Assembly: GCF_014237875.1 (NCBI RefSeq)
Contig: NZ_JACJVJ010000001.1
Location: forward strand, 174,501 to 238,500
DNA: 64,000 bases
Source of the DNA: Parasphingopyxis marina
Lineage (GTDB): Bacteria; Pseudomonadota; Alphaproteobacteria; Sphingomonadales; Sphingomonadaceae
Direction of reading: 5' to 3'
A model generated the notes under the pieces. That model saw only the letters and a list, made by a program, of their open reading frames with translations, made no database searches and had not been told where the DNA came from. Every line of letters begins with the position of its first letter. The stretch's first letter is position 1. Positions 41,810 through 50,710 of the stretch are shown here, in pieces. Both the position numbers and the translations under genes were made by a program.

Positions 41810-41945
41810 GGTCGAGGCGCACCTAATCGGCACGACCCCGCGCCGTAAAGGCTCAATCCTTTTTTCATCGTGGACCTTAACGCTTCGGCAGGGCGCGCTA
41901 TGCGATTGGGACGTCACGGGGTGGCGTCGCAGCCAGGGTAAATTG

Positions 41946-44258
41946 ATGACGCGCCATAAGTCCCGCTTCCTGATAGCGAGCAGTATTCCCCTTTGCCTGA
42001 TCGTTTCGGCCTGCGGAGGCGGCGGAGGCGCTGTCAGCTCCACGCCCTCGCCGCCGGCTTCGGTGCCGAACCCGCCCGCGCCACCGCCTCCCCCGCCGCC
42101 GCCCGCGACCGTGAACTACAACACGATGGAATTCGCCAATTCGGACGGCATCGCCCATGCCAATGCGACGGCGGCCTATGACGAGGGCATCACCGGCGAC
42201 GGCATCACGGTCGCCGTCATCGACAGCGGCATCGACGAGGATAGCGACGAATTTGTCGGCCGCATCCACCCGGCCTCCCGGGACGTCGCCGGCAATCGCG
42301 GGATCGACGATATCGGCGGGCACGGCACTTCGGTGAGCGCGGTCATCGCCGCCAACCGCAACAATTCGGACGTTGTCGGCATGGCCTTCGATTCGCGGCT
42401 GCTCGTGCTTCGCACCGACGAGCCGGGCTCCTGCACGAACACCGATCCCGACGATGGCGGCTGCATGCACAATACCGGCGACATCGCCCAGGCGATCGAC
42501 ATCGCGCGGCAGAATGGCGCGCGTGCGATCAACATCTCGCTGGGCGGAGGCGGTTTCACCTCCTCGCTGCGCAATGCCGTCCGCCGTGCCGCCGATGCCG
42601 GCATCGTGATCGTGATCTCGGCCGGCAATGAGGGCGACACGCCCGAAGGCAGTGATCCGGATTCGCTGGCGCTCGTCGCATTGACGGCAGAAGCCAACGG
42701 GCATGTCATCATCGCCGGATCGGTCAACGCCAACGACGAGATCAGCGATTTTTCCAACCGCGCGGGTTCCGGCCAGCAATTCTACCTCGCCGCGCTCGGC
42801 AACCGGGTGCGCAGTTTCGACGAGACCGGCGCCAACTTCCTCTATAGCGGCACCAGCTATTCCGCGCCGCAGATTGCGGCGGCGGTGGCGTTGCTTGCCC
42901 AGGCCTTCCCCAATCTTTCGGGCGACGAGATTGTCCAGCTCCTGTTCCGGAGCGCACGCGATGGCGGCGTGGCCGGCGACGACGCGATCTACGGCCAGGG
43001 CATTCTCGACCTGTTCGAGGCCTTCCAGCCGCAGGGCCAGACGAGCCTCGCCGGCAGCCAGCAACCGGTGAGCCTTGCGACCAACGTCACCCTGTCCACG
43101 CCGATGGGCGATGCGACCCAGACCGGCATGGGCGCGATCGTGCTCGACAGCTTTGACCGCGCCTTCACCGTCGATCTTGCCGGAACCGTGCAGCGTACCG
43201 CGCCGCAACGGCATCTGGCGAACGCGCTGGAAGTCAATGAGGGCGGCAGCTTCGCGACCCCGGCGGGCGAGCGTGCCGTGCTCGCCTTCACCGTCGATGC
43301 CCGCGCCGACGGCGCCCGCGTCGCCCGGCTCAGGTTGCGCGGCGAGGACGCCGAACGCGCCCGGATCGCCGCCGGCATGATCGCCGCGCAAATCGACGGT
43401 TCGACCCGCATCGCCTTTGCCTTTTCGCAAAGCGGCGACAGCGTCGGCGCGCAGCTGGAGGGCCGCTATCGGCCCGCTTTCCTCGTCGCGCAGGATGCCG
43501 CGGGCGATACCGGCTTTGCCAGCCGCCCCGAAACCAGCTTCGCCGTGCGCCGCGATATGGCGGGCACCGGCCTGACCTTCTATGCCGAGCGGGGCGACGC
43601 GCTCTCGCCGCACGATCCCGATCATCTCCTCGCCCGCGAGGAATGGCGGCGATCGCGCTATGCGGCGTTCGGAATGGCCTTCGACCGCCAATGGGGCGGG
43701 CTGCGCATCGATGCCGGCATCAGCTATCTCGCCGAGGACGAAACCTTTCTCGGCGCGCGTTTCGGCGAGGCGCTGGGCGGCGGCGAGGGCGCATCGACGC
43801 TGTTCGCCGATCTCGGCGCCTCCTACGATGCCGGCGGCGGCTGGATGCTGGGCGCCCAGTTCCGCCATGGCTGGAGCCGGATGAGCGGCGGTAGCGACGT
43901 GCTGCGCGGCGGATCGCTGCGCAGCTATGCGGTGTCGGCCGATATCACCAAATGGGGAATGCTTGTGCAGGGCGACCGGCTGTCGCTCAGGATCGCGCAG
44001 CCGCTGCGCGTCTATGCGGGCGGTCTCAGCCTCTCGCTGCCGGCAAGCTATGACTATGCCACGCTGACGACCAGCTATGAGAACCGCTTCTTCAACCTCG
44101 CGCCGCAGGGTCGCCAGGTCGATATCGAAACGACCTATTCGCGGCCGTTCGCCGGCGGACGGCTGGGCGGTCATCTCTTCTATCGCCGCGATCCGGGCCA
44201 TTATGCCGCGATCCAAGACGATATGGGCGCGGCGGTCCGCTTTACGCTGGGATTCTAG
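41946..44258 (+). CDS. Subtilisin-like autotransporter with lipoprotein signal
   Basis: 770 aa. The signal peptide ends in a lipobox-like IVSAC (Cys23), followed by a Gly run and a Pro-rich linker (residues about 31-54). The peptidase S8 domain (about 60-345) has the full triad: D93 in VIDSGID, H126 in GGHGTSVS and S304 in SGTSYSAPQ, plus the oxyanion Asn228 in ISAGNEGD. A passenger region follows, and the last about 270 residues form an autotransporter barrel ending in RFTLGF. A lipidated S8 autotransporter resembles NalP of Neisseria, which processes other surface proteins. Targets here are unknown. Divergent from the nucleotidase gene. Confidence 0.93.
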   Translation: MTRHKSRFLIASSIPLCLIVSACGGGGGAVSSTPSPPASVPNPPAPPPPPPPPATVNYNTMEFANSDGIAHANATAAYDEGITGDGITVAVIDSGIDEDSDEFVGRIHPASRDVAGNRGIDDIGGHGTSVSAVIAANRNNSDVVGMAFDSRLLVLRTDEPGSCTNTDPDDGGCMHNTGDIAQAIDIARQNGARAINISLGGGGFTSSLRNAVRRAADAGIVIVISAGNEGDTPEGSDPDSLALVALTAEANGHVIIAGSVNANDEISDFSNRAGSGQQFYLAALGNRVRSFDETGANFLYSGTSYSAPQIAAAVALLAQAFPNLSGDEIVQLLFRSARDGGVAGDDAIYGQGILDLFEAFQPQGQTSLAGSQQPVSLATNVTLSTPMGDATQTGMGAIVLDSFDRAFTVDLAGTVQRTAPQRHLANALEVNEGGSFATPAGERAVLAFTVDARADGARVARLRLRGEDAERARIAAGMIAAQIDGSTRIAFAFSQSGDSVGAQLEGRYRPAFLVAQDAAGDTGFASRPETSFAVRRDMAGTGLTFYAERGDALSPHDPDHLLAREEWRRSRYAAFGMAFDRQWGGLRIDAGISYLAEDETFLGARFGEALGGGEGASTLFADLGASYDAGGGWMLGAQFRHGWSRMSGGSDVLRGGSLRSYAVSADITKWGMLVQGDRLSLRIAQPLRVYAGGLSLSLPASYDYATLTTSYENRFFNLAPQGRQVDIETTYSRPFAGGRLGGHLFYRRDPGHYAAIQDDMGAAVRFTLGF

Positions 44259-44264
44259 GCTGGG

Positions 44265-45239
44265 TTATTCGTCCGCATAGGGGACGAGGATCAGCACGCG
44301 CAGGTCGCGGTCCGGCCGCCAGTTCCTGTGGCGGACCTCGAACCGGGTGGGCGCGATCTTGCGCACGCCCTCGGCGCAGAAGCTGACGAGATTTTCCGGT
44401 TCGCCCTTGTCGACGACGAGCCGGAAATCGCCGATCGGCGCGCGCCAGTTGGCGCCCGTGGTCAGGATATAAGTGAGCACGCGTTCGCCGATCGCGAGAT
44501 AGCGGCCGCTGGCGCGCATCCGCTCGACGCCGGCGAGAAAGTCCGCATCGATGCAATAGTCGGCGATCATCGCCTGGCCCCATTCGCTTTCGGCGAAACC
44601 GTCATGGATCAGCCCGGTATCGACCGATCCGCCAGTGCCCGGATGATAGCTATGCTCGACGACGATATCCTCGCCCGCAGGGAAGAGCTGCTGCCAATAC
44701 CAGTTTTCGGAGACCTGCCACATCGGCTGAAGATGGCGCGCGCCGCGATGTTCCAGGACTTCGACGGCGTCGGCTTCGATCAACCGCTGCTGAGCCTCTT
44801 CCGGGAGCGCGTCGAGCAGGCTGCCAAAGTCCCAGGCGGCCACATCCGACGACAGCGAAACGCCGGTCTCCTCCAGGAGCCGAGTGATGTCCCTGCCATC
44901 GACGCTGGCCCGGCGTTCGACCTGCATCGGCACCGCCGCGCCATCGATGCGGGTCGTGAAATCGGACGGAAAGGCAACATCGCCGTCGCGCTCGATCGCG
45001 AGGTCGTGAACCGGCATCGGAAAGGCGACGAGGGTGCGGACATCCTCCGCGCTCTGGTTGCGGAAGACATACCGGACGCGGATCTGTTCGGCGGAAACGT
45101 AAAGATCCTCCGAAAGCATATCGATGCTGTCGCTCTGGGTGAGGACGAGCCCGCCGGCAGCGGTTTCGGCGGTGCTGTCATTGGCGGATGCGGGGACGGC
45201 GAGCGCCAGCCCGGCGAGCGCAAGGAGAGCCTGTTTCAT
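44265..45239 (-). CDS. DUF4424 family secreted protein
   Basis: 324 aa from ATG 45239. Signal peptide residues 1-19 (ALAVPASA). The mature region (GGLVLTQSDSIDMLSEDLYV, RVRYVFRNQSAEDVRTLVAF, PMP) is the DUF4424 start; later come WYWQQLFPAGEDIVVEHSY and KGEPENLVSFCAEGVRKI. The family is periplasmic and of unknown function, with beta-sandwich-like strands for decorating or binding. It lies 32 bases downstream of sufA on the same strand, so read-through from the SUF operon is possible. Confidence 0.85.
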   Translation of the reverse strand: MKQALLALAGLALAVPASANDSTAETAAGGLVLTQSDSIDMLSEDLYVSAEQIRVRYVFRNQSAEDVRTLVAFPMPVHDLAIERDGDVAFPSDFTTRIDGAAVPMQVERRASVDGRDITRLLEETGVSLSSDVAAWDFGSLLDALPEEAQQRLIEADAVEVLEHRGARHLQPMWQVSENWYWQQLFPAGEDIVVEHSYHPGTGGSVDTGLIHDGFAESEWGQAMIADYCIDADFLAGVERMRASGRYLAIGERVLTYILTTGANWRAPIGDFRLVVDKGEPENLVSFCAEGVRKIAPTRFEVRHRNWRPDRDLRVLILVPYADE

Positions 45240-45271
45240 CGCCCGATCATATCGCGGGCCGGGCGTTCCGC

Positions 45272-45625
45272 CTAGACGGTGAAACTTTCGCCGCAACCGC
45301 AGCTTCCCGTCGCGTTGGGATTGTCGAAGACGAAGCCGGCGGTGAAATCGTCCTCCTGCCAGTCCATCGTCGATCCTATCAGGTAGAGCACCGATCCGGC
45401 ATCGACATAGAAATCGCCGCCCGGCGTGACGATCTTCTCGTCCATCGGATCGGCCTCGGTCACGTAATCGACCGAATAGGCGAGCCCCGAACAGCCGCGC
45501 TGCGGCGTCGAGAGCTTCACGCCGATAGCCCCTTCCGGCGCGCGCTCCATCAGCGCCGCGATCCGCGCCAGGGCGGTATCGGTCAGCGTCAGGGCGGCAG
45601 GTATCTCGCGGACTTTGGTGGCCAT
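45272..45625 (-). CDS. sufA: Iron-sulfur assembly accessory protein (SufA/IscA/HesB type)
   Basis: A-type carrier that passes Fe-S clusters from the SufBCD scaffold to targets. 117 aa. The three conserved Cys are C45 in RGCSGLAY and C109/C111 in GSCGCGESF. Strand and loop pattern (VDYVTEADPMDEKIV, VLYLIGSTMDW, FVFDNPNATG) is canonical. ATG 45625 overlaps the TGA of the DUF59 gene by one base. Last Suf gene of the operon. Confidence 0.96.
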   Translation of the reverse strand: MATKVREIPAALTLTDTALARIAALMERAPEGAIGVKLSTPQRGCSGLAYSVDYVTEADPMDEKIVTPGGDFYVDAGSVLYLIGSTMDWQEDDFTAGFVFDNPNATGSCGCGESFTV

Positions 45626-46194
45626 CACAGCATCCCCAGTTCGAGTTTCGCTTCGTCGGTCATCTTTTCCGGGCCCCAGGGCGGGTCCCAGACCAGATTG
45701 ACCTCGGCATGGCCGACGCCGGGCACCGCGCCGACGCGCAATTCCACCTCGCCGGGCATGGATTCGGCGACCGGGCAATGCGGCGTCGTCAAGGTCATCA
45801 TCACCACCGCTTCGCCATTGTCGGTTACCTCGACGCCGTAGATCAGGCCGAGATCGTAGATATTGACCGGGATTTCCGGATCGTAGATTTCCTTGATCGC
45901 CGCGATGATATCCTCGCGCAGGTCTCCGCTGCCTTCGCTATCGGCAGGCTTGTTCGCCAGAAAGCCTTCGAGATAGTCCTTTTTGCGTTCCAGGGTGTCG
46001 CGCGCGCTTTCTGCATCGGCAGCGGCATCCGCTTCGAAGGGCGAAGGCGCGGCGACATAGGATCGCTCCTGGGCCGGTTCCGGATCGTCGGCCCCGTCGC
46101 CGACGCCATGCTGAACCGCGTTGTCCACCCGGGCGCGCGGCGGTTTTTCGACCGCGTCCACTTGTTCGACCCTGATCTTGCTTTCGTTGTCCAT
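45625..46194 (-). CDS. sufT: SUF system assembly protein, DUF59/MIP18 family
   Basis: 189 aa. The C-terminal about 100 residues are the DUF59 domain: IIAAIKEIYDPEIPVNIYDL, TTPHCPVAESMP with the conserved Cys, and VNLVWDPPWGPEKMTDEAKL. SufT-type proteins help mature Fe-S enzymes under iron limitation. The N-terminal about 80 residues are acidic and poorly conserved, an extension typical of alphaproteobacterial versions. It lies 8 bases after sufS and overlaps sufA by one base. Confidence 0.93.
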   Translation of the reverse strand: MDNESKIRVEQVDAVEKPPRARVDNAVQHGVGDGADDPEPAQERSYVAAPSPFEADAAADAESARDTLERKKDYLEGFLANKPADSEGSGDLREDIIAAIKEIYDPEIPVNIYDLGLIYGVEVTDNGEAVVMMTLTTPHCPVAESMPGEVELRVGAVPGVGHAEVNLVWDPPWGPEKMTDEAKLELGML

Positions 46195-46202
46195 GATCGC
46201 CT

Positions 46203-47414
46203 CTATCCGAAAATCCGGCTGACGCGCTCGATACCGCGGACCAAGGCCGCGACATCGTCGCTGGTGTTGTAAATCCCGAAACTCGCCCGCGCGGTCGCTT
46301 CCACCCCAAGATGGGCCATCAGCGGCTGGGCGCAATGGTGGCCGGCGCGGATCGCCACCCCCTCTTCGTCGAGGATCGTGCCGATATCGTGCGGATGCAC
46401 GCCTTCAAGCGCGAAGCTGACAATGCCCGCCGAGTCCTCCGGCCCGAACAGCCGCACGCTGTTCAGCTGAGAAAGCGCATCGCGCGTCTCGGAGACGAGC
46501 GCCGCCTCATGCGCGTGGATTACGTCCAGCCCGAGAGCCGCCACATAGTCGATCGCCGCATGGAGCCCGAGCGCGCCCGCGATATGCGGCGTTCCGGCTT
46601 CGAAACGCTGCGGCGGCGGCGCATAGGTCGTGCCCGCGAAGGAAACCTTGTCGATCATCGATCCGCCGCCTTCCCAGGGCGGCATTTCGGCGAGAATATC
46701 GCCCCGCGCCCAGAGCGCGCCGATGCCGGTGGGGCCATAGAGCTTATGCCCCGAAAAGGCGTAGAAATCGCAATCGATCGCGGCGACATCGACCGCCATG
46801 CGCGGCACCGCCTGGCAGCCATCGAGCAGCAGCTTCGCGCCGACACCGTGGGCGAGGTCGGCCGCCCGCTTCGCGTCGAGCGTCGAGCCCAGCACGTTGG
46901 AAACATGGGCGAGCGCGACAAGCTTGTGCCGCTCGGTCAGCATCGCGGCGATGGCATCGAGGTCGATCTGCCCGTCCTCGGTCAGCGGCAGCACATCGAT
47001 TTCGGCGCCGACCCGCTCGGCGAGCAGCTGCCAGGGAACGATGTTCGAATGATGTTCGAGGGTCGAGAGCAGGATGCGGTCGCCGGCGCCGACATGGCCA
47101 TTGCCCCAGCTATTCGCAACGAGATTGATCGCTTCCGTCCCGCCGCGCACGAAGACGATCTCGTCCGCTGCGCCGCCGAGGAAATCGGCGACCCGCTTGC
47201 GCGCCGCTTCATAGGCGATCGTCATATCGGCCGAGCGCGCATAGACGCCGCGATGGACGGTCGCGTAGCGCGGGCCATAGGCGTCTGCGATCGCATCGAT
47301 CACGGCCTGCGGCTTCTGCGCCGTCGCGGCCGTATCGAGATAGGACCAGCCCTCGGGCAGCCCGGGGAAATCGGCGCGGACGTCGAGCCGGGAAGGGGCG
47401 AGTGCTATGCTCAC
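46203..47414 (-). CDS. sufS: Cysteine desulfurase
   Basis: PLP enzyme that takes sulfur from cysteine for Fe-S assembly. 403 aa from GTG 47414, which shares GTGA with the upstream gene's stop; the in-frame ATG 47426 is an alternative. PLP Lys is K224 in SGHKLYGPTGIG, and the persulfide Cys is C361 in RAGHHCAQPLM, matching group II (SufS) desulfurases. VRGGTEAINLVANSW and LLLDGCQAVPRM are conserved. No sufE gene is seen in the operon, so the sulfur-transfer partner is elsewhere or is replaced by another protein. Confidence 0.97.
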   Translation of the reverse strand: MSIALAPSRLDVRADFPGLPEGWSYLDTAATAQKPQAVIDAIADAYGPRYATVHRGVYARSADMTIAYEAARKRVADFLGGAADEIVFVRGGTEAINLVANSWGNGHVGAGDRILLSTLEHHSNIVPWQLLAERVGAEIDVLPLTEDGQIDLDAIAAMLTERHKLVALAHVSNVLGSTLDAKRAADLAHGVGAKLLLDGCQAVPRMAVDVAAIDCDFYAFSGHKLYGPTGIGALWARGDILAEMPPWEGGGSMIDKVSFAGTTYAPPPQRFEAGTPHIAGALGLHAAIDYVAALGLDVIHAHEAALVSETRDALSQLNSVRLFGPEDSAGIVSFALEGVHPHDIGTILDEEGVAIRAGHHCAQPLMAHLGVEATARASFGIYNTSDDVAALVRGIERVSRIFG

Positions 47415-47818
47415 GGCGCCCCCCATCCCATTGGAGTGCCCACGGGACAGCGATGGTAAAACCAGATCGTTTTGTAGAAGGGTTCGCCCGGTTGCGGCAT
47501 TGTTTCTGCGAAAAGGCGCTCGCCCGTCCGGTCGAGGACAAATCGCTTCTGGGCTCGCCATGTCTCGCCTTCGCCCGACATGGCAAACGTGACCAGAATG
47601 TCCTGTTCGCCGGCGCTGAAAATCTCGATCGGCCTGCCGTCCGATTCCCAATAGGCGATGCCCTCTTCGTCGATTTCAATCCGCATATCGCTTATGGGCG
47701 CTTCGCACGCCTGCGCGCTTACATCCCAAATTCCCTGAAACGCCTCGGGCAAAGGAAGCGCGGGTGCCGCCGAGGAACCGGACTGGAGGATCAAGATAGC
47801 GGCGGTCATCACGCTCAT
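47411..47818 (-). CDS. Small secreted protein embedded between sufD and sufS
   Basis: 135 aa, unrecognised. It starts MSVMTAAILILQSGSSAAPA, a weak Sec-type signal. The mature part (FQGIWDVSAQACEAPISDMR, IEIDEEGIAYWESDGRPIEI) looks like a small beta-barrel of the lipocalin or 'DUF-type stress' class, with two Cys (ACEAP, YHRCP). ATG 47818 overlaps the sufD TGA (ATGA), and its own TGA overlaps the sufS GTG (GTGA), so all three are translated together. Export contrasts with the cytoplasmic job of its neighbours. No function can be assigned. Confidence 0.75.
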   Translation of the reverse strand: MSVMTAAILILQSGSSAAPALPLPEAFQGIWDVSAQACEAPISDMRIEIDEEGIAYWESDGRPIEIFSAGEQDILVTFAMSGEGETWRAQKRFVLDRTGERLFAETMPQPGEPFYKTIWFYHRCPVGTPMGWGAP

Positions 47819-48572
47819 TGCATCGCCTCCAGCGCGGCGAGCGCCTTGGCTTCCATCGCTTCGCGCTCGGCATCGTCTGCCATCGAGACAAAGGCGTCGG
47901 CGATAAAGGCCTGCATCATCAGCCGCCGCGCTTCGCCGGGCGGGATGCCGCGCGAAGCCATGTAGAAGAGCGCCGCCTTGTCGAGCTCGCCCACCGTCGC
48001 GCCATGGGCGCATTTCACGTCGTCGGCGAAGATTTCGAGCTCGGGCTTGGCGTTGGCCGTCGCCGTCCGGTCGAGCAGCATCGCCTTCACCGATTGCGCG
48101 GCGTCGGTCTTCTGCGCGTGGCGCGCGACCGCGACCTTGCCGAGGAAGCTCCCGGTCGCCCTGCCACCGAGCACCGAACGCACGACCTGGTTGCTGGTGG
48201 CGTTCGGATGCTCGTGACGAACCTCGGTGACGATCTCCAGGGTCTGGCTGCCCATGCCGAGGATCGCGCCGCCCAGTTCGAAATGCGCGCCTTCCTCCAG
48301 CACGACCTCGACCGCGATCCGCCCGTAATCGGCGGCGATGGCGAGGCAGTGGAGATCGAACCGCGCGCCCTTGCCGATGGTCACCGCCAGCGTCTTCACC
48401 GCGACATTGGGGTCGGCGGTTTCGAGGACGATGGTCCGCCGCTCGGTTTCGCCCGGCGCGACGGAGATGGCCTCGCGCTGCCCGGCGATATCCGGCCAGA
48501 CGGCCTTCAGCGCATCGAAATCGGCGTAGCGCCAGGCCTCGTCGCGCCAGGTGGGAAGGGTAGCGAGTTCGG

Positions 48573-48576
<4 letters not shown>
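47815..48576 (-). CDS. sufD: Fe-S cluster assembly protein SufD
   Basis: Scaffold partner of SufB and SufC. 253 aa from GTG 48576, sharing GTGA with the sufC stop. The C-terminal half has the SufB/SufD core: HEHPNATSNQVVRSVLGGRA, FADDVKCAHGATVGELDKAA and YMASRGIPPGEARRLMMQAF. The conserved C and H of the KCAHGATVG motif, part of the scaffold site, are present. It is shorter than E. coli SufD (about 420 aa), mainly in the N-terminal region, as usual for alphaproteobacteria. Confidence 0.96.
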
Positions 48577-49308
<732 letters not shown>

Positions 49309-49322
<14 letters not shown>

Positions 49323-49506
49323 GATGATTTCCGTTCAAATCCCAAAATGTTCCATCGGCCGCGATCCGGAGATCGACCTGTGCGAGCAGCGCCTGTAGCG
49401 CCTCGCTGTCGCCGCGCTCGGCCGCTTCGCGATATTTTTCCTCAAGCCCCGCCGCGAACAGCCGCTCGTTGACGCGAAGGCGCGAAAAATCCGGCTTGCT
49501 GGTCAT
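49309..49506 (-). CDS. 65-aa protein immediately upstream of sufC
   Basis: MTSKPDFSRLRVNERLFAAG is followed by an amphipathic charged helix (LEEKYREAAERGDSEALQAL) and a WDLNGN tail. No signal peptide or metal motif. The ATG overlaps the TGA of the upstream gene (ATGA at 49503-49506) and the end runs 14 bases into sufC. The tight coupling and clean reading frame argue for a real cytoplasmic gene, perhaps a regulator or adaptor of the Suf machinery. It is not recognised. Confidence 0.65.
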
Positions 49507-50132
49507 TCGCTTTCCTCCTCTTCCGCCGGCGCATCGGCTTCGATCGCCTCGTCCTCGGCCGGCGCTTCTTCGGCAGCGGTTTCTGCCGCCGGCGGCGCTT
49601 CGGCGATTTCCCGCGCGACGAGCATCGCGATCGCATCGTCGGTTTGCGCGGCAAGCCGTTCGGCGCTGGCGCGCACCGCGGCCTCGGGCGTGTCGGGATA
49701 ATTGGGCAGCAAGGTGAAATAGAAGGCGTTCACATAGGCCGCGCGCTGGCCGCCGCAGCGCAGCAGCGCCTCGCGCCCCGCCTGTTCGGGCGAAAAGCCC
49801 TGCTGCGCGAGCCCGGCGCCCGCTTCCGACGCGCAAATCTCATACCCGGCGAGCGCGCGTTCGAGATCGGTGGGCTCGCGCTCTTCCATGGCCTCGTCGA
49901 CGACCTCTTCGGCCGCCTCTTCGGAATCCTCGGCAGCGTCTTCGCCTTCATCGACAACAACAGCGCCCTCTTCCGCCGCATCGCCGCCGGTCACGGCGCG
50001 ATCGCCGAACAGCATATCGACGGCTTCGAGATTCACCTCGCCGTCGGCCTCGGGCTCAGCGGGCTGGGCGGCGATCGGGGCGGAAAGGTATAACACCGTA
50101 CAAGCGGCCACGGGTACAATGTGCATTTTCAT
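49503..50132 (-). CDS. Acidic exported protein in the suf operon
   Basis: 209 aa. Residues 1-22 look like a signal peptide (CTVLYLSAPIAAQ). The mature protein has an extremely acidic Glu/Asp/Ala-rich stretch (residues about 45-85), a folded middle with two Cys (GYEICASEAGAGLAQQ, LLRCGGQRAAYVNAFY), and a second Ala/Glu-rich acidic tail. Both flanking stretches look disordered. It overlaps its neighbours by ATGA at both ends (50129-50132 and 49503-49506). An exported acidic protein inside an Fe-S assembly operon is unexpected; a role in the envelope or in metal binding can only be guessed. Confidence 0.7.
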   Translation of the reverse strand: MKMHIVPVAACTVLYLSAPIAAQPAEPEADGEVNLEAVDMLFGDRAVTGGDAAEEGAVVVDEGEDAAEDSEEAAEEVVDEAMEEREPTDLERALAGYEICASEAGAGLAQQGFSPEQAGREALLRCGGQRAAYVNAFYFTLLPNYPDTPEAAVRASAERLAAQTDDAIAMLVAREIAEAPPAAETAAEEAPAEDEAIEADAPAEEEESE

Positions 50133-50710
50133 TTTTTTCGCCCAAATAGGCGTGAGAAAAGGCCACGCGATTTATCGGTATCAGGGAGTTCTGGCTTATC
50201 ATCCTCGCCGATCAATCGAGAGGCATCTTCACGCTCTTTTCGCCGACGCTCTTGCCTAGCTTCGCGCTCTGATTTTCTTTGCTCTTCCTTCGTCCATTCC
50301 GAAAGGCACGCTGATATTTCGTTATCGAGATAGCCCCGAACCTCACCAGGTTTTTTCAGAATATCGTAGTTCGGGCAAAGGTACGCACCATTCGTCAGAT
50401 CAGCCACTGAGTTCAGGAATATGAGCGCTACCGAAGCTTCGTGGAAATCACCGCGTGTGACCGTCATGCATCCACTATAATTCGCAAAATGAGAATCAAG
50501 CGACGTAAGATCATCACTACCCCTTGCGAGAAAATAATACTCGAAACCGGTATCGATGTCTTCGTGTCTGACAGGAAGAAAGCCGCTATGTGTCTTCAGG
50601 TCGCAGTCCGCAATACTGATCTGGTACCCAAGTTCTTTCGCTTTTCGTTCAATATCTGCTGTTGAAAGCGACCAGTCCTTTTCAACAACTATAATGTTCT
50701 CTAACGACAT
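50129..50710 (-). CDS. Low-GC orphan gene directly after sufB
   Basis: 193 aa, not recognised. The first about 135 residues look like a compact alpha/beta domain (IIVVEKDWSLSTADIERKAK, YEYYFLARG-like FEYYFLARGSDD, VTRGDFHEASVALIF) with three Cys. From about residue 140 there is a highly charged basic/acidic helix (KEEQRKSEREARQERRRKER), ending GLFSRLFGRKK. No signal or TM segment. Hand counts of 60-base blocks give 42-52% G+C against 73% in a sufB block, so the gene is probably recent DNA. Yet its ATG overlaps the sufB TAA by one base and its TGA overlaps the next gene (ATGA), so it is translated as part of the operon. Confidence 0.75.
   Translation of the reverse strand: MSLENIIVVEKDWSLSTADIERKAKELGYQISIADCDLKTHSGFLPVRHEDIDTGFEYYFLARGSDDLTSLDSHFANYSGCMTVTRGDFHEASVALIFLNSVADLTNGAYLCPNYDILKKPGEVRGYLDNEISACLSEWTKEEQRKSEREARQERRRKEREDASRLIGEDDKPELPDTDKSRGLFSRLFGRKK

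Noticed and set aside
41898-44216. Minus-strand open frame of 772 codons across the autotransporter
   Set aside because: Antisense shadow of a gene with a full S8 triad and barrel; composition is typical of a mirrored frame.
45779-46194. Separate gene for the acidic N-terminal part of the sufT-like protein
   Set aside because: It is continuous with the DUF59 domain and there is no internal start with a ribosome site.
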